A DNA stretch of 14,233 nt from Candidatus Njordarchaeota archaeon (GTDB lineage: Archaea > Asgardarchaeota > Njordarchaeia > Njordarchaeales > Njordarchaeaceae): the NCBI GenBank assembly GCA_029856615.1, contig JAHKLF010000015.1:1-14233 (forward strand). The letters are read 5' to 3'. The position numbers were made by a program, and so were the translations under genes. Position 1 is the first letter of the stretch. Each line of letters begins with the position of its first letter. This document shows, piece after piece, positions 7,008 to 13,507 of the stretch. Below the pieces are notes generated by a model. That model was not told the origin of the DNA, ran no database searches, and worked only from the letters and a program-made list of their open reading frames with translations.

Positions 7008-7514
7008 TTATCCACTTACTGGTGCGATATGATCTATATCTATCTCAACAAGTAACGCGCCTCCACCCATCAAATCGACCCATGCTTTCTTCTTTGTTAG
7101 CGACACTATCCTTGCCTTTCTGCCCTTAAATGGGCCGCTTATGATCTCAACGATCATTCCTGGATACAATTCTGGTTTCTCTTCCTTTACAATCTCTCGC
7201 TCATATTTTACCTTAAATTCCCTTAAATATTGCTCAACATTGTCGAGTGCTAATGGTTCTGGAAGAACCACTGCATGTCTAAAGTTTCTCACTGCTCTCA
7301 CAACTGTATCATAATCTGGAGCTTCTACAAATACGACCCCATCTTGGCTCTTGGACGAAAAAGCTGCTACTACTGGCAACCCTAATGCCTCTGCTCGCCA
7401 CTTTATCAGAAAAATTAATTGTACTTCCCGACCCGCCGGGACCTTAACTACGTAGATTTGGAATTCATCTACCTCTTCGCCATTTTGAGTTTCTTTTTCA
7501 TCATTATTACTCAT
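7008..7514 (-). CDS. spt5: Transcription elongation factor Spt5 (NusG family)
   Basis: The archaeal Spt5 layout is clear: an acidic N-terminal lead (about 1-16), an NGN domain (about 17-108, from FQIYVVKVPAGREVQLIFLI through GVVFVEAP and the helix before VVLPEP), and a KOW domain (about 117-163, PGMIVEIISGPFKGRKARI). Spt5 binds the polymerase clamp, closes the DNA channel for processivity and, through KOW, can contact the ribosome. At 168 residues it is slightly longer than the usual 145-155 because of the N-terminal lead. ATG 7514 is preceded by GGAGG. It sits six bases downstream of secE, the conserved archaeal secE-spt5 order. Confidence 0.95.
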   Translation of the reverse strand: MSNNDEKETQNGEEVDEFQIYVVKVPAGREVQLIFLIKWRAEALGLPVVAAFSSKSQDGVVFVEAPDYDTVVRAVRNFRHAVVLPEPLALDNVEQYLREFKVKYEREIVKEEKPELYPGMIVEIISGPFKGRKARIVSLTKKKAWVDLMGGGALLVEIDIDHIAPVSG

Positions 7515-7520
7515 CGCTAT

Positions 7521-7709
7521 CTAGCCTCCAATTAGCGCGTTAAATATTAGTCTTAATACGAATCCCAATATTCCAACTGCTAAAATGGATATGAAAATTA
7601 TTTTTGAGATTTGATAGATCTCTCGTCGTCCCGGTTTTGTTGCATATTTAAGCAGTCTACGCGAATTCTTCAAAAATTCTTCTATTTCATGCCCACTCAA
7701 TACTATCAC
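7521..7709 (-). CDS. secE: Preprotein translocase subunit SecE (Sec61 gamma)
   Basis: The protein is 62 residues with an amphipathic helix (EIEEFLKNSRRLLKYATKPG, about 8-27), a short linker REIYQISK, and one C-terminal membrane helix (IIFISILAVGILGFVLRLIF). This is the standard archaeal SecE, which clamps SecY in the membrane channel. The frame starts at GTG 7709 with AGGA seven bases ahead. TTG 7700, giving MSGHEIEEF, is equally credible because GGTGA lies close before it at the usual spacing. It is the first gene of the secE-spt5 operon. Confidence 0.93.
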   Translation of the reverse strand: MIVLSGHEIEEFLKNSRRLLKYATKPGRREIYQISKIIFISILAVGILGFVLRLIFNALIGG

Positions 7710-7871
7710 CTATGAATTCCTAATGCATGATCATAACTAATTAATTATTATTCATCATAGTAAGTTTTTGCTAACTGAATATTTGCTATATTAGGTTAAA
7801 TAAATTAATTTGATTTAATGAGATGACATAAAAGAGTGGAATCTTTGCTATGACTTGTTACCCCTATATGC

Positions 7872-7879
7872 ATTTAAAA
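7872..7879 (-). promoter_or_regulatory. TATA box in the gap between eL31 and secE
   Basis: The minus strand reads CGAAATTTTAAATG, a good BRE-plus-TATA match. Initiation would fall near 7849, about 140 bases before the secE start, so it implies either a long leader or a small RNA. A second AT-rich candidate, ATTTATTTAAC near 7795-7805 on the minus strand, would give a leader of about 65 bases. The 206-base gap 7710-7915 otherwise holds no credible frame. Confidence 0.35.
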
Positions 7880-7915
7880 TTTCGCTATAGAAGCCTTCTC
7901 TACTAGCTGGGAAGT

Positions 7916-8422
7916 TTAATAGAACGGAAAAACTCTCAATTCTACTTCCCCCTTATCTGCGTCTATAATTTTATAGAAAACTTTTACTCTAATCTTTCTT
8001 GGAGGATTCCTAGCACCTCTTGACCAAATAACTTCATTTACCTCCGGAGATACCCATAAGATCGGCTTATGAATTCTTATTTTTCTCCCAGATCCAGGCT
8101 CCTCAACATTCTTAACATACTTAAGGATTCTCTCTTTAAGGACCTTTATAGCCTTCTTAGCTCGTTTCCATTTTGGAGCTGAGAGAACCCTCGGATAAAA
8201 ACGAATTGTCAAGAACCTCTCTCCATCGTAATCCTCTGCTTTTTCTTCTAAGATTTTAAGTCTCTTGGAGGGGCCTCTCCTTTTTAAGCGCCGTTCTTTT
8301 TCGACCTTCTTTTCCGGAATTGCTGCTCTCTCCGCTCTTACCTCCTCTTCTGAGGATACTGGTTGTTGTTCTGTTTCGGATACTTCTATTTTTTCTTCCT
8401 CTTCTGAAGTATTGGAAGACAT
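7916..8422 (-). CDS. rpl31e: Large ribosomal subunit protein eL31 with long charged N-terminal tail
   Basis: Residues 68-168 are the eL31 domain: FLTIRFYPRVLSAPKWKRA, then a helix, ILWVSPEVNEVIWSRGARNP and PPRKIRVKVFY, the last being the family hallmark. eL31 sits near the peptide exit tunnel. Archaeal eL31 is typically about 90-100 residues, whereas this one is 168 because of a 67-residue tail that is first Glu/Ser-rich and then Lys/Arg-rich. The tail has a composition of disorder. The ATG at 8422 follows GAGGCGG, a ribosome site, so the tail is probably translated. It is the last gene of the vps4-to-eL31 run, 13 bases after eL39. Confidence 0.9.
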   Translation of the reverse strand: MSSNTSEEEEKIEVSETEQQPVSSEEEVRAERAAIPEKKVEKERRLKRRGPSKRLKILEEKAEDYDGERFLTIRFYPRVLSAPKWKRAKKAIKVLKERILKYVKNVEEPGSGRKIRIHKPILWVSPEVNEVIWSRGARNPPRKIRVKVFYKIIDADKGEVELRVFPFY

Positions 8423-8435
8423 ATAAAACCGCCTC

Positions 8436-8591
8436 TTAAAGCTTTAATCTCGTCCTTCTCCAATGTCTCCTTTTTGGATTCACCATTACTCTCCTGTTAG
8501 TTTTAATCCTAACGAACACTGGGACCATTCGATTTTGTTTTAAAGCCCGCGCATATCTAAGTTTTCTGGCTAAGGGCTTATTCCTCGCCAT
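8436..8591 (-). CDS. rpl39e: Large ribosomal subunit protein eL39
   Basis: Fifty-one residues, starting MARNKPLARKLRYARALKQN and ending NPKRRHWRRTRLKL, with the eL39 signature KTNRRVM in the middle and the highly basic composition expected. eL39 lines the exit tunnel in archaea and eukaryotes. ATG 8591 is preceded by GGGGGTGA inside the end of the PDCD5 gene; only one base separates the two genes, so they are probably translationally coupled. The order PDCD5-eL39-eL31 is a known archaeal arrangement. Confidence 0.96.
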   Translation of the reverse strand: MARNKPLARKLRYARALKQNRMVPVFVRIKTNRRVMVNPKRRHWRRTRLKL

Positions 8592-8592
8592 T

Positions 8593-8946
8593 TTATGTCA
8601 CCCCCTTTCTTTTAATAGTAATTCCGCCCTCTCTCCTCCTACTACTTAATCGCCTTAAAATCTCCTTTAGCTCATCATCATTTATCGGGATTTTAATTCT
8701 ACCTGCTTGTGCAAGTGCTATTAATTGATCTTCCAATGCTCTTACGAAATCGGGCCTCGCTAATCTTAATCTAGATAATCGCTCTCGAGCTTCTTCCGTT
8801 AAGATATGCCTCAGAATTTCCTCTCTCTCTAACTCGGCTCTAAGTTGCTCTTCACGCGCTTTCTCTGCGGCGATCATTCTTTCAAGCTCTGCACGTTTTT
8901 TAGCTAGTAATGCTTTAAGTTCTTCATCCTCTTCTTCATAAGCCAT
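8593..8946 (-). CDS. PDCD5-family DNA/RNA-binding protein
   Basis: The 117-residue protein has a long charged, Ala/Glu-rich N-terminal helix (about 5-45) followed by the compact helical core ILTEEARERLSRLRLARPDF and VRALEDQLIALAQAGRIKIP, with the tail INDDELKEILRRLSSR. This is the archaeal PDCD5 (TFAR19-like) family, which in archaeal genomes regularly sits between eS19 and eL39 as here. The precise role is unclear; nucleic-acid binding has been reported for the family. ATG 8946 has GGTGA six bases ahead. It lies 11 bases after eS19. Confidence 0.93.
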   Translation of the reverse strand: MAYEEEDEELKALLAKKRAELERMIAAEKAREEQLRAELEREEILRHILTEEARERLSRLRLARPDFVRALEDQLIALAQAGRIKIPINDDELKEILRRLSSRRREGGITIKRKGVT

Positions 8947-8957
8947 ATACTATCACC

Positions 8958-9392
8958 TCAAGGCGGCGTCAGATTCATCTCTTTTGCTATTTCAGTGGCT
9001 ATTTCATACAATAATTTTTGCCCTTTTGGTGATACTTTTCTACCATACACCGTTTTAACAACCAAACCAGCAGCCTCCAATTGTTGCAATGCGAGTCTAA
9101 TTATTTTAGCAGCAGCTCTAACTTTTCGTTCTGGACGCGCCCCTCTGTTTTTCCTTCCACCATATAATTTCCTCAAATGCCCAACTCCTATTGGACCTCT
9201 CATGTATACTTGATATAATAGACTTGCAGCTCTCTTGTACCACCAGTCTGGTTGTACGGGAGGCCTCTCTTTATGTACTCCCGTCTTAGCGAATTTTGAC
9301 CACTCCGGAGCTTTGATTTGCTCAATAGATTTTAGCCTTTTAGCCAATTTTTCGATAAGCTTACTTGGAGATACATCATATGGTGTAAACAT
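8958..9392 (-). CDS. rps19e: Small ribosomal subunit protein eS19
   Basis: Family landmarks are in order: MFTPYDVSPSKLIEKLAKRL, then VQPDWWYKRAASLLYQVYMR, GPIGVGHLRKLYGGRKNRGA, and ALQQLEAAGLVVKT with GRKVSPKGQKLL. At 144 residues the length is normal for archaeal eS19. The fold is winged-helix-like and the protein belongs to the 30S head. ATG 9392 has GGTGA seven bases ahead. It sits 11 bases after eL42 and 11 bases before PDCD5 in the operon. Confidence 0.96.
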   Translation of the reverse strand: MFTPYDVSPSKLIEKLAKRLKSIEQIKAPEWSKFAKTGVHKERPPVQPDWWYKRAASLLYQVYMRGPIGVGHLRKLYGGRKNRGARPERKVRAAAKIIRLALQQLEAAGLVVKTVYGRKVSPKGQKLLYEIATEIAKEMNLTPP

Positions 9393-9403
9393 TTCTAATT
9401 CAC

Positions 9404-9706
9404 CTAAACTTTAACAATTTCAAATTTCTTCATTCTTCTAAGGCTCATGTGTCGAGATTTGCCACACGACGTGCACGTTAGTATTAAATCTATCTTTCGT
9501 GTTGTCTTTGCATGAAGTTTCCACTGAGATATCGGCTTTTTGCTATATCTGCCATGATTACCATGGCCTTTCGATCTTCTCTTGGCACGGCGCTGTCCCT
9601 TCGATAACGCTCTTCTTACTTTTCTCACTACTTCAATTCTCACTTTGTGCTCTGTGTACATGTTACAATGCGGACAGTACTTGTTAATCTTTTCTGGGAA
9701 TTTCAT
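9404..9706 (-). CDS. rpl44e: Large ribosomal subunit protein eL42 (L44e)
   Basis: The protein has the eL42 zinc ribbon: CPHC near residues 11-14 and CTSC near 77-80. Between them is a basic stretch including LSKGQRRAKRRSKGHGNHGR, and the HKVR segment is also typical. The 100-residue length is normal. eL42 lies near the ribosomal E site. ATG 9706 has GGTGA six bases ahead. In many archaea eL42 is followed by eS27; here eS19 follows directly after 11 bases, so eS27 must be elsewhere. It begins 17 bases after the VPS25-like gene. Confidence 0.95.
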   Translation of the reverse strand: MKFPEKINKYCPHCNMYTEHKVRIEVVRKVRRALSKGQRRAKRRSKGHGNHGRYSKKPISQWKLHAKTTRKIDLILTCTSCGKSRHMSLRRMKKFEIVKV

Positions 9707-9723
9707 TTTTAGTCACCAGATGA

Positions 9724-10428
9724 TTATTTATTCCTTTCTGATTGAAATATTAATAAATTCTTCATTTTTATTGCACGATTTTTGATAATCCAGTCAGCTA
9801 ACCCCTTTCTAATCATCCTATTAAATATCTTTAATATGTCCTCAGTAGGCATCCCATTTAAAATTTCCTTCAACACATCAAGTCTTAGATAAAGTAAACC
9901 AGCATGTTTAAGTGTTTCTAATATCATCACTTCAAGAATATCCCAGGAAATCCAATAAATAACGAAAGTATTTTTCGCCTCATCCATCCAGCGGGCCAAA
10001 CCTTTTTTTACTAAGCAGTCTACAATTTTTCTTAAATCGTCAACTTTTAAACTATTGTCATGTGAAGTAAAAGGCCACTCTCCAATGATTTCTCCAAGGG
10101 TGAATAGGAATTTTCCCTTAATTTTCGAGTATATTAAGAGGACTTCTGACCATTTCTCAATCCACTTACTGATGAATTTCTTAGGAGGACTCACGCGTGC
10201 CCAAGGTTCTTTGACCCATTCCGGATAATTACTATGAATTCTCAGCTTATCTATATTTTTTCTAAGAGTTTCTGAAAATTCTCTCTCAAGGACGCGCAAA
10301 GATGATATATCGATTATCTCTCTGAGATCTGTAGCATTTTCCTTATCAATTGGTAAGTTCTCTTTTTGCTTTACCTTTTCCTTCCTTCCCCTCCTATCCT
10401 CAGTATCGGTATATTCTGATACTGTCAT
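9724..10428 (-). CDS. ESCRT-II subunit VPS25-like, tandem winged-helix protein
   Basis: I chose ATG 10428 (234 residues) over GTG 10437, because AGGTG lies six bases before that ATG. Residues 1-67 are a charged, probably disordered lead. The rest reads as VPS25: an aromatic/proline entry EPWARVSPPKKF (74-85), WH1 (about 86-160) containing LRKIVDCLVKKGLARWMDEA with KNTFVIYWISWD, and WH2 (about 161-225) ending ILKIFNRMIRKGLADWI and KNLLIF. Against human VPS25 from memory, LEELRKKGNLEWLDKSKSSF aligns with VDCLVKKGLARWMDEAKNTF, and LIMWRRPEEW with VIYWISWDIL. In eukaryotes VPS25 links the VPS22/36 core to ESCRT-III. It lies nine bases after the vps4 stop, strong context for an ESCRT role. A generic double winged-helix regulator is the alternative. 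Confidence 0.8.
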   Translation of the reverse strand: MTVSEYTDTEDRRGRKEKVKQKENLPIDKENATDLREIIDISSLRVLEREFSETLRKNIDKLRIHSNYPEWVKEPWARVSPPKKFISKWIEKWSEVLLIYSKIKGKFLFTLGEIIGEWPFTSHDNSLKVDDLRKIVDCLVKKGLARWMDEAKNTFVIYWISWDILEVMILETLKHAGLLYLRLDVLKEILNGMPTEDILKIFNRMIRKGLADWIIKNRAIKMKNLLIFQSERNK

Positions 10429-10437
10429 GCATAGCAC

Positions 10438-11586
10438 CTACCCCGTTGCATATTTACGCGCCCACCGTTCATACTTTTCAATCTCTTCTCTCGATACACT
10501 GGGCTTTATAATTTTAATCGCCTCCAAGAAATCTCCCATAGTGACTGGTCTCGGCTTACTATTTTTCTGACTCAGAAGACCCGCCTCGGCTAATTCTCTA
10601 ATAGGTCTCATGATAGCTTCTCTTACTACTAGTGCAATGTCATGGCCAGTATATCCCTCAGTCAGTTCTGCAAGTTTATCAAAATTCACGTCTTCTGCTA
10701 ATTCTGTGTCTCGTAAATGTATTTTAAATATCTGCTTCCTCGCTCTGAAGTCTGGAAGTGGAACATATATTCTCTTTTCAAAACGTCTTCTAAACGCGGG
10801 ATCTATTAATTCAGGCATATTTGTGGCGCCTATCATTATCACTTTCTCGTCTGGTGAGGATTCTAATCCATCCATTTCCGACAGAAATACGGTTTTTACT
10901 CTATGGATTGCCTCATGCTCTTCAGCAGATCTAACCGACGCTATTGCGTCGATTTCATCAATAAAGATTATAGCTGGTTGGTTATTCCTAGCCATTCTGA
11001 ATAGTTCTTTCACAATTTTTTCGGATTCACCTAGCCACTTAGATAAGATGAGGGATGAGTCAACATTGAAAAACACAGCATTTACGCTCCCAGCTACTGC
11101 TTTCGCAAGGAGCGTTTTTCCGCATCCCGGGGGACCAAAAAGGAGAATACCCTTCCATGGTCTCCTGGACCCTCTGAATAAATCAGGTCTTAACATCGGC
11201 CATACAACCGCTTCCATAAGAGCTTTTTTTGCATTCTCTAAGTTTGCTATATCGTCCCAGGATAGCTTAGGTTTTTCGGTGATGATGGCTTCCTTGATCA
11301 AACTTCTGAGTTCATTCTTTTCGTCAATGCCCGATCTAATCCCTCTTTTTTCTCTTTTGTTACCCTCCCTTAGCAATAATAGTACTCTTCTAGCATACTG
11401 TCTCAGTCTGCTCTCATATATTTTCCTTAAAGATGCCTTCTCTTCAATTTTCACTAACTTCTTTAACGCCGATATTGCCCTATAATAGTAGATTATAGCC
11501 TCATCATATTTGCCTTGTCTCTCAAGATTAATTGCCCGTTTAACGTTATTAGACGCGAGCTCTCTTAAGACATCCTTAGTGGACAC
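10438..11586 (-). CDS. vps4: Vps4/CdvC-type AAA+ ATPase with N-terminal MIT domain
   Basis: The 382-residue protein begins with an MIT three-helix domain (about 1-77, with LERQGKYDEAIIYYYRAISA), then a Lys/Glu linker and an AAA+ core: Walker A GPPGCGKT (151-158), pore loop KWLGES (183-188), Walker B IIFIDEID (206-213), sensor GATN (253-256) and arginine fingers RRRFE (266-270). The Vps4-specific end is present: PVTMGDFLEAIKIIKPSVSR and a final helix EKYERWARKY. Vps4 disassembles ESCRT-III filaments in division and membrane scission; MIT binds tails of the filament subunits. The MIT first helix looks slightly short compared with eukaryotic Vps4. The start is GTG 11586 with GGTGA six bases ahead. 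It is first in a seven-gene run with the VPS25-like gene and ribosomal proteins. Archaeal CdvC is the same family. Confidence 0.95.
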   Translation of the reverse strand: MSTKDVLRELASNNVKRAINLERQGKYDEAIIYYYRAISALKKLVKIEEKASLRKIYESRLRQYARRVLLLLREGNKREKRGIRSGIDEKNELRSLIKEAIITEKPKLSWDDIANLENAKKALMEAVVWPMLRPDLFRGSRRPWKGILLFGPPGCGKTLLAKAVAGSVNAVFFNVDSSLILSKWLGESEKIVKELFRMARNNQPAIIFIDEIDAIASVRSAEEHEAIHRVKTVFLSEMDGLESSPDEKVIMIGATNMPELIDPAFRRRFEKRIYVPLPDFRARKQIFKIHLRDTELAEDVNFDKLAELTEGYTGHDIALVVREAIMRPIRELAEAGLLSQKNSKPRPVTMGDFLEAIKIIKPSVSREEIEKYERWARKYATG

Positions 11587-11633
11587 AGTATTTCACCAGT
11601 CTCATCATCAATTTTTCATATTATCATTCGTAT

Positions 11634-11641
11634 TATTTTAA
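11634..11641 (-). promoter_or_regulatory. TATA-like box of the vps4-to-eL31 operon
   Basis: TTAAAATA on the minus strand predicts initiation near 11612 and a leader of about 25 bases carrying GGTGA ahead of GTG 11586. No other obvious promoter interrupts the seven tightly spaced genes, so this is the candidate promoter for the whole run. Confidence 0.4.
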
Positions 11642-11687
11642 TGCATCGTGAATGTTTAATCGTCGTAAAAAATGGCTACTAAGCTTG

Positions 11688-11720
11688 CTAACTTACGTTA
11701 GACCATAGAATATTTATGGT
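11688..11720. repeat. Two adjacent small inverted repeats in the vps4 divergent gap
   Basis: CTAAC-TTAC-GTTAG (11688-11701) and ACCATA-GAATATT-TATGGT (11702-11720) abut one another in the middle of the gap between vps4 and the helical-repeat gene. They could be regulator sites; chance occurrence in AT-rich DNA is possible. The remainder of 11587-11847 shows no credible frame. Confidence 0.3.
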
Positions 11721-11801
11721 TATAGCCTATCATGTGCAACTATAAAATGGTTAATCACAACTCCTATATCTTAACTTTAGATCTGTTTTTAACAAAAAAT
11801 A

Positions 11802-11839
11802 AATTCCCTATTTGTTGTTTGTATAACAATTCCCATTGT
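11802..11839 (+). promoter_or_regulatory. Promoter of the helical-repeat gene with paired AATTCCC sites around the TATA box
   Basis: TATAAC at 11822-11827 lies about 25 bases before ATG 11848, the spacing expected for a leaderless archaeal transcript; no ribosome site precedes that ATG. AATTCCC occurs at 11802-11808 and again at 11828-11834, exactly 26 bases apart, in the similar contexts AATTCCCTATTTGT and AATTCCCATTGT. The second copy lies in the inverted repeat ACAAT-TCCC-ATTGT (11826-11839). The pair flanking TATA would suit an operator. Confidence 0.4.
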
Positions 11840-11847
11840 AAGTGTAC

Positions 11848-13506
11848 ATGGTGTATAGGGTGTCAAGTAGAGAAAACGAGCTAAATAAATATGAGATGAT
11901 TCTGGACGTATTTACAAGGGCTCTTCATGAATTAAAAAGCCCCGCAGAACGAAAATTATTCTTGATAAATGCGTCAGAAACGATAAGTGAAGTGAAGTGG
12001 TGGGGCATCTCTATACTTGCAGACAGAATATTAGATGATTTGTTGAAAGAAAGAGAAGATGCACTTACAATATCATTAATGGTTCGATTTATTGTGAAGC
12101 GATTTCCAGATAAAGCACGAAGCTTAGCAAATGAGCTTATTCTTAGATTAAACGACTTGACAGAGTGGGAATATGATAAAGCTGTGAGTTTGATTAATAT
12201 TGTCTTGGCTATGAAGGATCTCGGTGAAATTGAAGCTGCTAGAAAGTATGCTTATGAAGCTTTAAAGTGGGCTCGCGCAATTCCCGATAGATCAGATAGA
12301 TCGATAGTATTAAGTAGACTTGTTCCAATACTCTTTGATCTAGGAGAAAAAGAGACAGCTATTTCAATAATCGATGAAATAGTATATAGTCCTAAGAAAA
12401 TTGATGCGCTAATCTCGCTAGCTGAAAGACTAAGAGAAAATGATGATGAGTTAATCGAACTCCTTTTAAGGAAATGTCCTATTGATGAAAAGTCGCTAAT
12501 TCTAGCAATATGGGCTAATTCGTTTTCCCCAAATCACCCCGAGAAAGTATATACAATTTGTTCGAAAGTTCTCTCAAGCATCCAGGGACTTGAGTCTATA
12601 CGCGCAGTAAACATCATGCTTAATTGCTTTTCAGCATTAGCTAAATTGCCGCGTTCAGAATATAGGCAAAAGGCCTTAGAGATTCATAACAAACTCAGGG
12701 AAATTTTACTAAAAAGACTAGAAGAAAGACCTTATATGAATATCTTCTTTCATCTTCTCGAGATATTAATAAAAATGGGGGTTTCTGAAAAAATTCAGGA
12801 GATTCTTACTCGATTAGAAAATCTGGCTGCAAAGAAAAGACCCCCTGAAAACATCTTTCTATTAAATAGGATAGCTCTAATTAGAGCCAAGATAAATGAA
12901 TTAGAAAATGCTGTAAGGAATTTTTCCTTGGTTTTAGAAATTGCCAAAGGCATTGAAAAACTCATTGCTATACCAGCTCTAATAGATACTGCAGCTACAA
13001 TTTTTCTCATAATGAATGATTTCCCGGAAGACCTTCCAGAGAATATTGTATGGAAATTCGTAGAAAGAATTAGACCCATTGAATACGTAGAAATCCCCGC
13101 TAGGTTGTCTCGTGAGAATACAGAATTCTTAAAGCAGGCATATCCAGGTAGAACAATAAGCGAAGCTCTTAATTCGATAATACACAAGGAAAGAATAAGT
13201 GAGAGTCTTGAGCTTGACAAAAAAGTGATTAACATAGTTTTTCAACTAATAGATCGCGGAGAATATATAATACTTCATTACGTCATTAAATATATCTATT
13301 CAATTGGCATATCCGAAAGAGAAAGAATTTCTATACTTAACATGTTAGGAAGAGTAGTTGAAATGCTAAGAGTAGGTCGGATAAGTGATGCTAAGAACTA
13401 TATAGAGTTAATTTTTTCCCGATTAAGACGATTCGATTTACCACTAACTCCCATCGTGATAGAGTTCATGCGTGAGTATGTCTTAGCAACTTTCTTTAGT
13501 GGATAA
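11848..13506 (+). CDS. Unrecognised alpha-helical repeat protein (TPR-like)
   Basis: The product is 552 residues from ATG 11848; GTG 11842 would add two residues and GTG 11851 or 11860 would shorten it. The ATG is preferred because the TATA box sits about 25 bases before it. The sequence is almost entirely amphipathic helix pairs with TPR/armadillo-like spacing, for example MKDLGEIEAARKYAYEALKW, LVPILFDLGEKETAISIIDE and LNRIALIRAKINELENAVRN, the last two typical of TPR units. No catalytic motif, signal peptide or membrane helix is visible. Such proteins are usually scaffolds. It is divergent from vps4 across 261 bases, which may place it under shared control with the ESCRT genes (inference). 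Its stop is one base from the RIO2 stop. I cannot name a family. Confidence 0.75.
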   Translation: MVYRVSSRENELNKYEMILDVFTRALHELKSPAERKLFLINASETISEVKWWGISILADRILDDLLKEREDALTISLMVRFIVKRFPDKARSLANELILRLNDLTEWEYDKAVSLINIVLAMKDLGEIEAARKYAYEALKWARAIPDRSDRSIVLSRLVPILFDLGEKETAISIIDEIVYSPKKIDALISLAERLRENDDELIELLLRKCPIDEKSLILAIWANSFSPNHPEKVYTICSKVLSSIQGLESIRAVNIMLNCFSALAKLPRSEYRQKALEIHNKLREILLKRLEERPYMNIFFHLLEILIKMGVSEKIQEILTRLENLAAKKRPPENIFLLNRIALIRAKINELENAVRNFSLVLEIAKGIEKLIAIPALIDTAATIFLIMNDFPEDLPENIVWKFVERIRPIEYVEIPARLSRENTEFLKQAYPGRTISEALNSIIHKERISESLELDKKVINIVFQLIDRGEYIILHYVIKYIYSIGISERERISILNMLGRVVEMLRVGRISDAKNYIELIFSRLRRFDLPLTPIVIEFMREYVLATFFSG

Positions 13507-13507
13507 T

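Noticed and set aside
7710..7860. C/D-box guide RNA in the secE upstream gap
   Set aside because: An ATGATGA C-box-like sequence is present on the minus strand, but no properly placed CTGA D box follows it.
10610..11485. Plus-strand frame of 291 codons opposite vps4
   Set aside because: It is Ser/Ala/Leu-rich with no motif, and lies fully within the well-supported vps4 coding strand.
12795..13235. Minus-strand frame of 146 codons inside the helical-repeat gene
   Set aside because: Composition is that of an antisense shadow, and no ribosome site or promoter was found.
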